From CALEUX01 sp037439945 (GTDB lineage Bacteria; Bacteroidota; Bacteroidia; Bacteroidales; Marinilabiliaceae): a stretch of 31,192 bases of DNA. Under the pieces are notes generated by a model that ran no database searches, was not told the origin of the DNA, and saw only the letters and a program-made list of their open reading frames with translations. The position numbers were made by a program, and so were the translations under genes. Location of the stretch: assembly GCA_037439945.1 (NCBI GenBank), contig JBBIVA010000029.1:1-31192 (forward strand). Reading direction: 5' to 3'. Positions 7,689 through 15,616 of the stretch are shown one piece after another (position 1 is the first letter of the stretch; the number at the start of each line of letters is the position of its first letter).

Positions 7689-9746
7689 TTACCAGAAGTA
7701 TGCATATAATGCAATAATTATTACAACTATACCCATAGCTCCCATAAGGAATTTGTTATCGGTTTCAAATAATTTTGGTTGGAACTCATAGGCATTTGCA
7801 TCTTTTTGTTTGGAATTTGCATTGGTAAACATAATAATTGCAACAAAGGCCAAAAGGAATGCCATCATAAATATGGAATGGAACCCAAAATTCAGAAGAC
7901 TTGTACCAAACAGGTTTGTTCCCCAAATTAAACCTGCAATAAACGCAACAACCGATACAGTTGTAAAAAACCACCCTACTTTGTTGAGCATACGACGGTT
8001 ATTTTCACTAACAGGTTCAGCAGTTACATGATTTTTATCTGTTAGTGAAAGGAAAACAGCCAGGGCAATTAAAACCATACATACATACCCCATTCGTATA
8101 ATGAATGGCAGGTCAGGGAGCATTACTTTCATGGCAATACCAACCGGTATGGTTGCTATGGTTGTCCATAGCGCAGCACGGTTGGTGCCCCTTTTCCATA
8201 ATACACCCATGCCAAAAACAACCACTACTCCCGGGTAAATGAAACCTGTATACTCCTGTATGTATTGAAATGCCTGGTCTAATCCTCCCAATAAAGGTTT
8301 GGCCGCAATCATTGCAATTACAAGAGATACCGCTGCGGTTATCCTACCAACAAACACCAGTTTTTTATCATCTGATTTTGGATTTATATGTCCCTTATAA
8401 ATATCGAGTGTGAAAATAGTTGATGTAGAATTTAACATTGAAGCCAGTGATGATACCACCGCAGCAACCAATGCTGCAAAGGCCAGACCTCTTATTCCGT
8501 TAGGCGCAAAGTTTTTAAGCAACCAGGGATATGCATGGTCAGCTTTTTGAATTGTCCCGCTTAGTCCTTCAGGAGCTAATTCAGGGTGGTTAAACATAAC
8601 ATATGCTGTAATTCCCGGGATTATAACTATAATTGGGATAAGGATTTTTAGATATCCGGCAAAGATTAAGCCCCTTTTGGCTTGTTGCAGGTTTTTAGCA
8701 GCTAACCCTTTTTGTATTATGTATTGGTTAAAACCCCAATAACCAAGGTTTGTTAACCACATTGCCCCAAAAATTACAGCAAGCCCTGGAAGATCAATGA
8801 AAGGATCCTTATACGATTTTATTACCTTTGATCCTTCCTGTAAAATTTGCCCGTTATGCTCTAATGAAGATGACAATGCATAACCAAATTGATCAACATG
8901 CAAATCTGATATTATTGACCCTTTTGCAATTGAGAGGGAATCAACGGGGTTACATATTGTGATTGCATTTTTTAAAGAATCACCTGCAATATATAAATTA
9001 CCATCCGGGATCAATGATTTTCCTTGTTCAATTATCATATTAAAATGTAAATCAGAGGGAGTTTCTTTTACTTTATTTAAAACAAGGGTAAAACCTTCCC
9101 AAACCGAACCATTTTCTCCCGATATTGCATCCAGTGCAAAAAAAGCAGTAATTAAACCACCGCCCACCAGGAAAATTACCTGAAGAACGTCTGTCCATGC
9201 CACAGCCTTTAACCCGCCATATATTGAGTACAGGCCGGCAAACAGTAATAATCCTGGAACACCGTATTCTTTAGGAACACCTAAAATTTGTTCCATTGCA
9301 ATGGCTCCCAGCCATGCAACTGAAGTAAGGTTAACAAAAACATAAACCAGTAACCAGAAGAATGAAAAGAAGAAACTCACGCCACTGCCATATCGCTCTT
9401 TAGCAAATTGCGGCATAGTATATATTTTCTTGTCGATCATCTGTGGCAAAAGAAATTTTGCAACCAAAATCAGGGTTACGGCAGCAATCCATTCATAGGC
9501 TGCAATACCCAAACCAATGGCAAAACCTGATCCGGACATGGCAATAAAATGTTCTGCAGAAATATTTGCTGCAATTAGCGATGCACCTATAGCCCACCAG
9601 GATAATTTTCCTCCTGCCAAAAAATAGTCCTTGGCATCTTCTGCTTGGCCTTCCTTGCCACGCGAAAGCCACAGACCCAAACCAACGATTAGTATTGCAT
9701 AGGCAACAAAAATCGAATAGTCAAGCATTGTAAATCCAGCGTTCAT
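7689..9746 (-). CDS. Sodium/sugar symporter, SSS family, vSGLT-like
   Basis: This inner-membrane symporter uses the sodium gradient to import a sugar. I take ATG at 9746 as the start (685 residues). The open frame extends to a TTG at 9773, but the ATG matches the N-terminus I recall for Vibrio SGLT. Long stretches match that protein: SLIAANISAE, GFNQYIIQ, SSLASMLNST and AFQYIQEYTG. By recalled alignment, vSGLT Asn64 and Glu88 are kept (Asn61, Glu85), whereas Gln69 is His66 and Ser91 is Ala88. The sugar may therefore not be galactose. Residues 242-314 form an extra polar segment in the outward loop between TM5 and TM6, and two more membrane helices precede the conserved last one. The upstream neighbour is an AraR-like regulator; glucose, galactose or a pentose are all possible substrates. 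Confidence 0.92.
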   Translation of the reverse strand: MNAGFTMLDYSIFVAYAILIVGLGLWLSRGKEGQAEDAKDYFLAGGKLSWWAIGASLIAANISAEHFIAMSGSGFAIGLGIAAYEWIAAVTLILVAKFLLPQMIDKKIYTMPQFAKERYGSGVSFFFSFFWLLVYVFVNLTSVAWLGAIAMEQILGVPKEYGVPGLLLFAGLYSIYGGLKAVAWTDVLQVIFLVGGGLITAFFALDAISGENGSVWEGFTLVLNKVKETPSDLHFNMIIEQGKSLIPDGNLYIAGDSLKNAITICNPVDSLSIAKGSIISDLHVDQFGYALSSSLEHNGQILQEGSKVIKSYKDPFIDLPGLAVIFGAMWLTNLGYWGFNQYIIQKGLAAKNLQQAKRGLIFAGYLKILIPIIVIIPGITAYVMFNHPELAPEGLSGTIQKADHAYPWLLKNFAPNGIRGLAFAALVAAVVSSLASMLNSTSTIFTLDIYKGHINPKSDDKKLVFVGRITAAVSLVIAMIAAKPLLGGLDQAFQYIQEYTGFIYPGVVVVFGMGVLWKRGTNRAALWTTIATIPVGIAMKVMLPDLPFIIRMGYVCMVLIALAVFLSLTDKNHVTAEPVSENNRRMLNKVGWFFTTVSVVAFIAGLIWGTNLFGTSLLNFGFHSIFMMAFLLAFVAIIMFTNANSKQKDANAYEFQPKLFETDNKFLMGAMGIVVIIIALYAYFW

Positions 9747-9769
9747 AGAAATAGTTTGAAATAAGGTTA

Positions 9770-9812
9770 ACAATATTAAATACCTACCAGTACCTACCAG
9801 TGTACAATATTA
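9770..9812. repeat. Tandem 10-mers flanked by a repeated 9-mer upstream of the symporter
   Basis: TACCTACCAG occurs twice in perfect tandem at 9781-9800. The direct repeat ACAATATTA flanks the pair at 9770-9778 and 9804-9812. The right-hand copy lies in TGTACAATATTACA, which has TGTA and TACA ends. The block sits 24-66 bases before the chosen start of the symporter, a likely site for an operator or leader element. Confidence 0.5.
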
Positions 9813-9942
9813 CACATTTTTTTAAGATTTTTTTATCTGAAAAGTTATAATCATTTTTTTACCGGTCATTAATAATATTTTCCAGAGTTTATTTTCCTTC
9901 AATTAAATTAATTTCAACTAATTAATATAAAATAACTTGAAT

Positions 9943-10632
9943 TTACCCTCCACTCAGAAACTTCTCAATAGGGGTAAAAGTTATATCGGTTTTAAATTTA
10001 TAATAGTATGCACCTTTTTTTGACTCGGTTGTATTTTTTGCGTTTAATTTTTCCAGAACATTAAGTGAAAGCACTTTTTTACGGAAGTTTCCAGGGTCAA
10101 AAGTTCTTTGAAAAATTGCGTCATAAAGGTTTCGAAGCTGCATCAAAGTAAATTTGCCTGGCAGCAGCTCTTTTCCTGTTAATTCTGATGTTGCTTTTTT
10201 TTGTAAGCTCTCAAGGGCGAGTTTAACCATATTTCCATGGTCGAATATTAGCGGAGGAATGTTTGTGACAGGCCACCATAATGCTCCACTCTCATTTACC
10301 AGTTCTTTATTATGTTTATGTATTGGAATTAATGCCACAAAAGCAATACTTATAACGCGTGACCCCAAATCCCTGTTTGGATCTGAAAAGGCCATAACCT
10401 GTTCCAGGAAAATATCATTAAGGCCTGTGGTTTGGTATAAAACCCTGCGGGCAGCTTCTTCCACCGATTCGGTTTCCTGTACGAACCCTCCCATTAGCGA
10501 CCACCTGCCTTGCGATGGTTCAAAACTTCGCGGATATAATAATACTTTTAATTCACCTTCAGTGTAGCCAAATATGGCACAATCAACAGCAACAAAATGT
10601 TTTGGATGATTATTATAGGATGTTTTTGACAT
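9943..10632 (-). CDS. Nudix-fold transcriptional regulator, AraR-like
   Basis: This 229-residue regulator has a Nudix-like domain at about 12-140 and a winged helix at about 160-190 (KFTLMQLRNLYDAIF then NFRKKV). The Nudix box at 49-71 keeps the glycine and first glutamate, but its catalytic REUxEE core reads RVLYQT, so hydrolysis is not expected. Length and sequence resemble what I recall of the Bacteroides L-arabinose repressor AraR, which belongs to the NrtR family. It is a relative of the regulator at 5988-6764. It precedes the sodium/sugar symporter by about 196 bases and probably controls it and itself. A palindromic array lies 43-68 bases upstream of its start. The ligand is likely a sugar, but which one is inference. 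Confidence 0.87.
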   Translation of the reverse strand: MSKTSYNNHPKHFVAVDCAIFGYTEGELKVLLYPRSFEPSQGRWSLMGGFVQETESVEEAARRVLYQTTGLNDIFLEQVMAFSDPNRDLGSRVISIAFVALIPIHKHNKELVNESGALWWPVTNIPPLIFDHGNMVKLALESLQKKATSELTGKELLPGKFTLMQLRNLYDAIFQRTFDPGNFRKKVLSLNVLEKLNAKNTTESKKGAYYYKFKTDITFTPIEKFLSGG

Positions 10633-10674
10633 AATATTTTATGAGACGTATTCAGCTTAATGGAATCTGGAATA

Positions 10675-10700
10675 AAAGTAAAAATTACTTTCAAAAAGTA
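10675..10700. promoter_or_regulatory. Palindromic half-site array upstream of the AraR-like regulator
   Basis: AAAGTAA (10675-10681), three bases, then TTACTTT (10685-10691) form a perfect 7-3-7 palindrome. Three bases later AAAGTA (10695-10700) makes a second inverted pair with the middle half-site. The half-sites are evenly spaced, as in an operator for a dimeric winged-helix protein. The position before the regulator gene suggests autoregulation. Confidence 0.5.
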
Positions 10701-10747
10701 CAATTTAAATTAAAAAAAAATTAGTAATGTATCAAAAGTTTATCCTT

Positions 10748-10775
10748 GGCCAAATGGAGAAATGATATTTTGGCC
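10748..10775 (-). terminator. Possible weak hairpin after the sensor kinase gene
   Basis: GGCCAAA at 10748-10754 is inverted as TTTGGCC at 10769-10775, 40 bases after the sensor kinase stop codon on the minus strand. It lacks a T-run, so it may be a transcript-end structure rather than a full intrinsic terminator. Confidence 0.3.
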
Positions 10776-10814
10776 CCAGTACCATATCTGATATAGATGG
10801 TAATAATATGCCGG

Positions 10815-13800
10815 TTAAGCAGGTGCACTTGCCGGCAAAGTAAAAAAGAATGTAGTTCCTTTGTCTGGTTCAGATTCAACCCATATTTTACCACCCAATA
10901 ATTCGCACAGATTTTTTGATATTGATAACCCGAGCCCTGTTCCCCTGTAAAATTTTGTATGGTCAGCATCAATCTTACCAAACCTCTTAAACAGGAAACC
11001 CTGGTTTTCTTTTGAAATACCGCAACCAGTATCCTTTACAAAGCAAATAATATTTTCATTTGCAATATTCAATGTATACCCAAAAGAAATACTCCCCTTA
11101 TCGGTGAATTTAATAGCATTGTTAATGAGGTTGGTATATATCTGGTGAACCCTTTCAGGGGCCGTATTTATAACCAGGTTTGTTTCCGAAACCGGAATAA
11201 TAAGGTTAATTGCTAGTTTTTTGCCGAGTACATCCTTGTTGGCAATATATTGGGTTTCAATCTCTTTCAAAAACAAATTAAAGTCAACATCTCGTTTGTT
11301 AATTACAACCTGGTTGGCTTCAATCATACTAACATCAATTATGTCGTTAATTAATTGTAATAAGGCGAAACTGTTTGACTGGATAATATGATTTGCGTAT
11401 TTCCTTTGGTCATCTTCAATTTCATTAGCTTCGAGTAAATCAATAAATCCAATAATTGCATTCAGTGGGGTCCTTATTTCATGGCTCATATTAGCCAGGA
11501 AAGCAGATTTTAGCCTGTCACTTTCTTCAGCTTTTTGCTTTTCTTGTTCAAGTTCCCGGGTTCGCGCATTTACCATTAATTCAAGGTTGTGCCTGTGTTT
11601 TTCAAGTTCTTTGTTTTGTCTCGAAATCTGGTCACGTTGCATTCTTAACTCCTGGTTGTGTTTTTCAATCTGGCTGTTTGAATCGCCTAGTTTTTTCAAA
11701 GCCGTTGAGAGATCCCTGGTTCTTTGTTTTACCTCTTGTGTTAATAAAAGTTCGCGTTTTTTAATTGCTGTAACCCTCAAATAATTTATTAATAAAATAA
11801 TACCAATAATTAATAAAACCAGCAAAGGGAAAAACCAAATTTTTTTCCAAAAGGGGGCGGGTATTATTATTTCAACAGATGGGGTTGATAATTCGCTCCA
11901 TACCCCCAGTCTATTGGCCCCTTTTACCCTGAATGTATATGTTCCGGGTGGAAGATTAGTATAAGTTGCATAATTTCTTGACCCGGAGTCAACCCAATCC
12001 TTATCAAAAGGTGAAAGCATGTATGCGTATTTGTTTTCATCGGGGCTCTCATAGTCGAGTAAGGCAAATTCAAATGAAAGGTAATGATTGTTTTTATCTA
12101 AAGTAAATGATCCTTCACCTGCAATATTCCTGGCTATGGTTTTGTTTAAAAGATTAACCCTGGTTATAATAAGTGGAGCCATATCAATAGTTTCCTTTTC
12201 CCTTTCAGGATAAAACATATTAATGCCCTGGTTTCCGCCCATTAAAAAGGCCCCATCATGAGTAACGCAAGATGCATTTACTTCAAAAATAAGGCTTTGG
12301 ATACCATGTATTGTTGAGTAATGCTCAATTTGTTCTGATTCGGGGTTGAATGTAACCAAACCGTTATGAGTGCCCATCCACAATGTACCCTGTTTATCTT
12401 CAAGGATTTGGTATATTGTTGATGAGGAAGTTTCCGGGTATTCCTTAAAATGTTTGAAAATTTTTAATTTTTGGTCGTAAAGGTTTAATCCATTTGACTT
12501 GGTTCCGATCCATAATCTTTTTTTACTATCTTCAAAAATTTCCCGAATAAGGTTACCGCTTATCGATTTTGGGTTGTTAATTACGTTTGAATGATTTATT
12601 AAGCTGTCATTTTTTGAATGGTATTCAAAAAGCCCGTTGCTTGTACCTATCCAAAGCACTCCATTGGAATCATACAATATTTTTAATATGTAAATGTTGT
12701 TTTCAACATCAAAGAAGTGAGTGTGTTTCGAATTAACCGGTTTTAATTTCATTTCCTTACAACTAAAGCAAAATATTCCGTTTGCAGTACCGAGCCAAAT
12801 AATATCGTCTTTATAATAGATATTACGAATATGCATAGGAACATGTAATGTAAAACTATTTGTGACGGGGTCCATACTTTCCAGGCCGGTTTGTGTGGCC
12901 AACCATAATTTCCCATTACTGTCAATTATCAAATCCTCCACTCTGTTACTATGGATACTACCAGGTTTACCATCGGCATAAAATGTTCTGAAACTATTTT
13001 TTTTTCGGTTATACTGGTTAAGCCCACCTGATTTTGTCCCAATCCAGATATTATGATTTTTGTCTTCAACTACCGAAAGAACATAACTATCGCTTAACCC
13101 GGGATTTTCATCGGTTACTTTAGTTATTACCGGAAAGGTTTGTTGCCTTCTATCGTAAAAGTGTAACCCCCCAAATTTTGTAGCAATCCAAATCAACCCC
13201 TTTTTAAATTCTTTAATTTCCCTTATTGCATTGCTTTTGAGATTATTAACATTATAGTTTTCTGCCATTAAAACCTGGTATGTATTGTCATTCAAATTCA
13301 TAACAATAAGCCCGTTGCTTGATGTACCACCCCACAAAACATTGTACCTGTCAATATAAATATTATGATAGGCTGCAAAGTTTAATAATGAGTGTTCAGG
13401 TTTGCCAAGGTTTTTTTTGTTAAAAGTAAAACTCCTTGAATCAAGCATGTACAATCCGGCCTGACTGCCAATCCAAATTGTATCAGGATTTAATGATGTT
13501 ATGGTATATATATGCTGAATATTTATGTCCTGAATGGTTTTTCGCCAGTTATGGAGATTATCGAACCCTTTATTTACGTTTAAAATGCTATTTGATGCCC
13601 ATTCTGACAGCATGGTATTATAATCCCTTTGTTCTATCATGTAAAGCCCGTGAATAGATGTTCCTATCCAAATTCTGGACTTTTTGTCAATATGAAGGGT
13701 GTTAACCAGATAATTATCAGATGGCCTGCTATAATCTGAATTATGAAGAATTCGAAAAAATTCCTCTTTCTCAGGGTTTAGAATACTTACCCCATTATTG

Positions 13801-14294
13801 GTAGCAAGCCAGATAAAACCTGAATCATCAATTATCATATCTTTAATAATGTCATTCGATAACGAATAACTGTCGTTTTGAGAAAAGTAGAAACGTTTAA
13901 AAGTTTGCGTTTCTTTGTTAAACTTATTTAGACCTGATGATGTTGCAACCCAGAGGTATCCTTTTTTGTCCTGAATTATCCGAACCGGAAACCCTGACGA
14001 TATAGAAGTCTGGTCAGACGGGTCATGGCTGTAAACAGTAAAAGTTTTTCCATTAAATTCAGTTAAACCCAATGATTCTGTTCCAAGCCACATAATACCC
14101 AGGTTATCCTGAAAAATACATTGGATAGATTCACTTGGTATGCTTTTGGTTCCTGAATAGTGGTTTAATTTTATTGACTTAACTGGTTGAGCAAATATTT
14201 CATAGCACGCATCATTGCAAATAAAAGTAAGTGCAATAAGTATAGTTTTTACTGAAATCATCTTGAAATTACCCACCGTTAAACTTCTCATCAT
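10815..14294 (-). CDS. Beta-propeller sensor histidine kinase without receiver or DNA-binding domain
   Basis: This inner-membrane sensor probably binds a glycan fragment in the periplasm and autophosphorylates in the cytoplasm. About fourteen Reg_prop repeats of the type (I/L)W(I/L)GT..GL make up two seven-bladed propellers (about 40-720). A Y_Y_Y Ig-like domain follows, then one membrane helix (FFPLLVLLIIGIILLINYL), a long coiled coil, HisKA with SHEIRTP (His938), and an HATPase domain with N-box NLINNAIKFT (1055-1064) and G-boxes DTGCGI and GTGLGL. The protein stops right after the ATPase domain at residue 1159, whereas classical hybrid sensors continue with receiver and AraC domains. Two adjacent ATGs at 14289-14294 start the frame, but ATG at 14261 gives a more typical signal peptide (MISVKTILIALTF). 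It diverges from the susC remnant. No separate response regulator is visible in the window. Confidence 0.93.
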   Translation of the reverse strand: MMRSLTVGNFKMISVKTILIALTFICNDACYEIFAQPVKSIKLNHYSGTKSIPSESIQCIFQDNLGIMWLGTESLGLTEFNGKTFTVYSHDPSDQTSISSGFPVRIIQDKKGYLWVATSSGLNKFNKETQTFKRFYFSQNDSYSLSNDIIKDMIIDDSGFIWLATNNGVSILNPEKEEFFRILHNSDYSRPSDNYLVNTLHIDKKSRIWIGTSIHGLYMIEQRDYNTMLSEWASNSILNVNKGFDNLHNWRKTIQDINIQHIYTITSLNPDTIWIGSQAGLYMLDSRSFTFNKKNLGKPEHSLLNFAAYHNIYIDRYNVLWGGTSSNGLIVMNLNDNTYQVLMAENYNVNNLKSNAIREIKEFKKGLIWIATKFGGLHFYDRRQQTFPVITKVTDENPGLSDSYVLSVVEDKNHNIWIGTKSGGLNQYNRKKNSFRTFYADGKPGSIHSNRVEDLIIDSNGKLWLATQTGLESMDPVTNSFTLHVPMHIRNIYYKDDIIWLGTANGIFCFSCKEMKLKPVNSKHTHFFDVENNIYILKILYDSNGVLWIGTSNGLFEYHSKNDSLINHSNVINNPKSISGNLIREIFEDSKKRLWIGTKSNGLNLYDQKLKIFKHFKEYPETSSSTIYQILEDKQGTLWMGTHNGLVTFNPESEQIEHYSTIHGIQSLIFEVNASCVTHDGAFLMGGNQGINMFYPEREKETIDMAPLIITRVNLLNKTIARNIAGEGSFTLDKNNHYLSFEFALLDYESPDENKYAYMLSPFDKDWVDSGSRNYATYTNLPPGTYTFRVKGANRLGVWSELSTPSVEIIIPAPFWKKIWFFPLLVLLIIGIILLINYLRVTAIKKRELLLTQEVKQRTRDLSTALKKLGDSNSQIEKHNQELRMQRDQISRQNKELEKHRHNLELMVNARTRELEQEKQKAEESDRLKSAFLANMSHEIRTPLNAIIGFIDLLEANEIEDDQRKYANHIIQSNSFALLQLINDIIDVSMIEANQVVINKRDVDFNLFLKEIETQYIANKDVLGKKLAINLIIPVSETNLVINTAPERVHQIYTNLINNAIKFTDKGSISFGYTLNIANENIICFVKDTGCGISKENQGFLFKRFGKIDADHTKFYRGTGLGLSISKNLCELLGGKIWVESEPDKGTTFFFTLPASAPA

Positions 14295-14692
14295 TTATAA
14301 CATTGCAGGAACTATTTAAAGCGAAATTAGCATCAGTTAATTAGTTGTTAATGTACAAAACAATTTAACAAAAAATGAGAATTAAAATCAGATTTTTTTT
14401 AGGTAATTATTTAATAACTTTTCTTTAAGTGTTCATATATTGTGTGTTTAGGATATTTAAAAAAATAACATTTAGGGCCTTAATTTCAATTTCATAGGCC
14501 TTTTAAACCAGCCTTAATGCCATTCCCTGAATCGGGTACAGTATTTTATCAGGCGTTTACATTGTAAATTTACATTTTTTTTAATTAGGTGTTTAAAAGT
14601 GTAATTGTCATAATTACAATAAAATAGCAGGAATCAATAATACATTTTGCCCCCCTAACCATAATTATCAACCAGGAACTAAAATCAACGCT
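14295..14692. promoter_or_regulatory. Divergent intergenic region with clustered inverted repeats
   Basis: These 398 bases separate the leftward sensor kinase from the susC remnant and hold no gene. TTTACA-T-TGTAAA at 14556-14568 is a perfect inverted repeat, followed directly by a third half-site TTTACA at 14569-14574. TGTAATT at 14600-14606 and AATTACA at 14612-14618 form another perfect pair. These sites lie 75-137 bases before the susC ATG, as expected for an activator or operator region. GTACAA occurs at 14353. No promoter could be fixed with confidence. Confidence 0.5.
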
Positions 14693-15295
14693 ATGTTAAA
14701 AAGAATTATTTTGTTTCTATTATTACTAATACATGCTTTTGGCTTATTGGCATAAAAGGAAGTTACAGGATTAGTTACCGACAACTTAAATGTGCCCACG
14801 TCTGGGGTAACAATCCGGAAAAAGTGGACACAGAATGGTGCCATAACTCAAAGTAATGGAACCAAATAAAACTGTGGTGGGAGAAAATGCCTATCTTATT
14901 TTCTTTTTTTTTGGATATCAAAAACAAGAAATATCAGTTGAAGGCAGGAAGTTAATAGATGTTTCATTTAAGTTAGTGTTAACTGAACTGGATGAGATTA
15001 TTGTGGTTGGCTATGGTGTTCAGAAGAAAAAACTGGTACAGTGAGCCACAGTTCAAGTTGGTAGGGATGAACTGTAAAGCTGTAGTTCAACGAATCCTTT
15101 ACAGGCTTTGCAGGGTCAAACATCCGGGGTTCCAGATTTCATCAATATTAGGGCCACCGGGTTAAGGACTAAAGGTTTTTGTATGCGGTCAGGGAAAAAT
15201 TGGCAATTCGGGCCCATTATTCCTTGTTGACGAAGTGCAGGCCAACGAGGTTTCTTACCTGAACAGTGCCGATATTGAAAGTGTGGATAAGGCTT
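14693..15295 (+). pseudogene. susC: Degraded and truncated susC (TonB-dependent receptor) remnant
   Basis: This is the N-terminal quarter of a SusC-type outer-membrane importer. ATG at 14693 opens a clean signal peptide (MLKRIILFLLLL ... GLLA), broken by TAA at 14753, probably from CAA. The same frame then reads a carboxypeptidase-like domain (KEVTGLVTDNLNVP, GVTI). From about 14856 the match moves one frame on: GENAYLIF, GYQKQEISV, then ELDEIIVVGYGVQKKKLV, the usual sequence before the plug. Stops follow at 15042 and 15075 (CTG TAA before SSTNPLQALQGQ). A further frameshift near 15175 leads to the plug sequence GQGKIGNSGPLFLVD and YLNSADIESVD. Homology ends near 15295. The remaining plug and the whole barrel, some 700-800 residues, are missing, and no susD follows. 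Several independent lesions rule out a single sequencing error. Confidence 0.88.
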
Positions 15296-15453
15296 TGGAA
15301 TTTTTAACCGTTCTGATGGATTTGTGGCAGATGTTTTAGACTTACAGGCAATTATGAAGGCTTAGTTACCCCGATAGAACTGAATTAATGCAGCTTTGGA
15401 AATGTTTTTTTAGAGTATAAATATCACAGGGGCTTTTATTGTTTTCAAATTAT
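15296..15453. other. Unassigned segment between the susC break and its terminator
   Basis: Sequence here no longer matches SusC. One frame reads FNRSDGFVADVLDLQAIMKA before a TAG, and another reads LTGNYEGLVTPIELN before a TAA. Either could be the tail of the last gene of the lost operon, joined to susC by deletion. Neither tail can be assigned to a family. Confidence 0.4.
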
Positions 15454-15501
15454 GGCTTTATCAATTCATAATAAGTAGAATTGATAAAGCCTTGGTTTTT
15501 T
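15454..15501 (+). terminator. Strong intrinsic terminator left from the lost susC operon
   Basis: GGCTTTATCAATTC at 15454-15467 pairs perfectly over 14 bases with GAATTGATAAAGCC at 15478-15491. The loop is 10 bases and TTGGTTTTTT follows. No intact rightward gene ends nearby, so it probably closed the operon that began with susC. It also insulates the hybrid sensor gene downstream. The remaining bases to 15616 are AT-rich and hold no gene. Confidence 0.9.
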
Positions 15502-15616
15502 GTATATTTAACCTTTTTTAAAAAAATAAAAGGCAAAATCAACATGGTTATTTATTTTGAATTATATTATTAATGTTTTTTTCTGGTCATTATTCATAAT
15601 ACTAAAACCTTGAGAA

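Noticed and set aside
9747..9773. TTG at 9773 as the start of the sodium/sugar symporter.
   Set aside because: An in-frame ATG at 9746 gives an N-terminus that matches vSGLT better and needs no rare start codon.
10154..10567. A 137-codon open frame on the plus strand, opposite the AraR-like regulator.
   Set aside because: The opposite strand encodes a clear regulator along the whole stretch, and the antisense peptide has no recognisable domain. Long antisense frames are common opposite real genes.
15320..15375. SDGFVADVLDLQAIMKA resembles a dockerin-type calcium-binding loop.
   Set aside because: The spacing is one residue too long, the first aspartate and asparagine ligands are not in place, and it lies in decayed sequence. 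The likeness is too loose to call.
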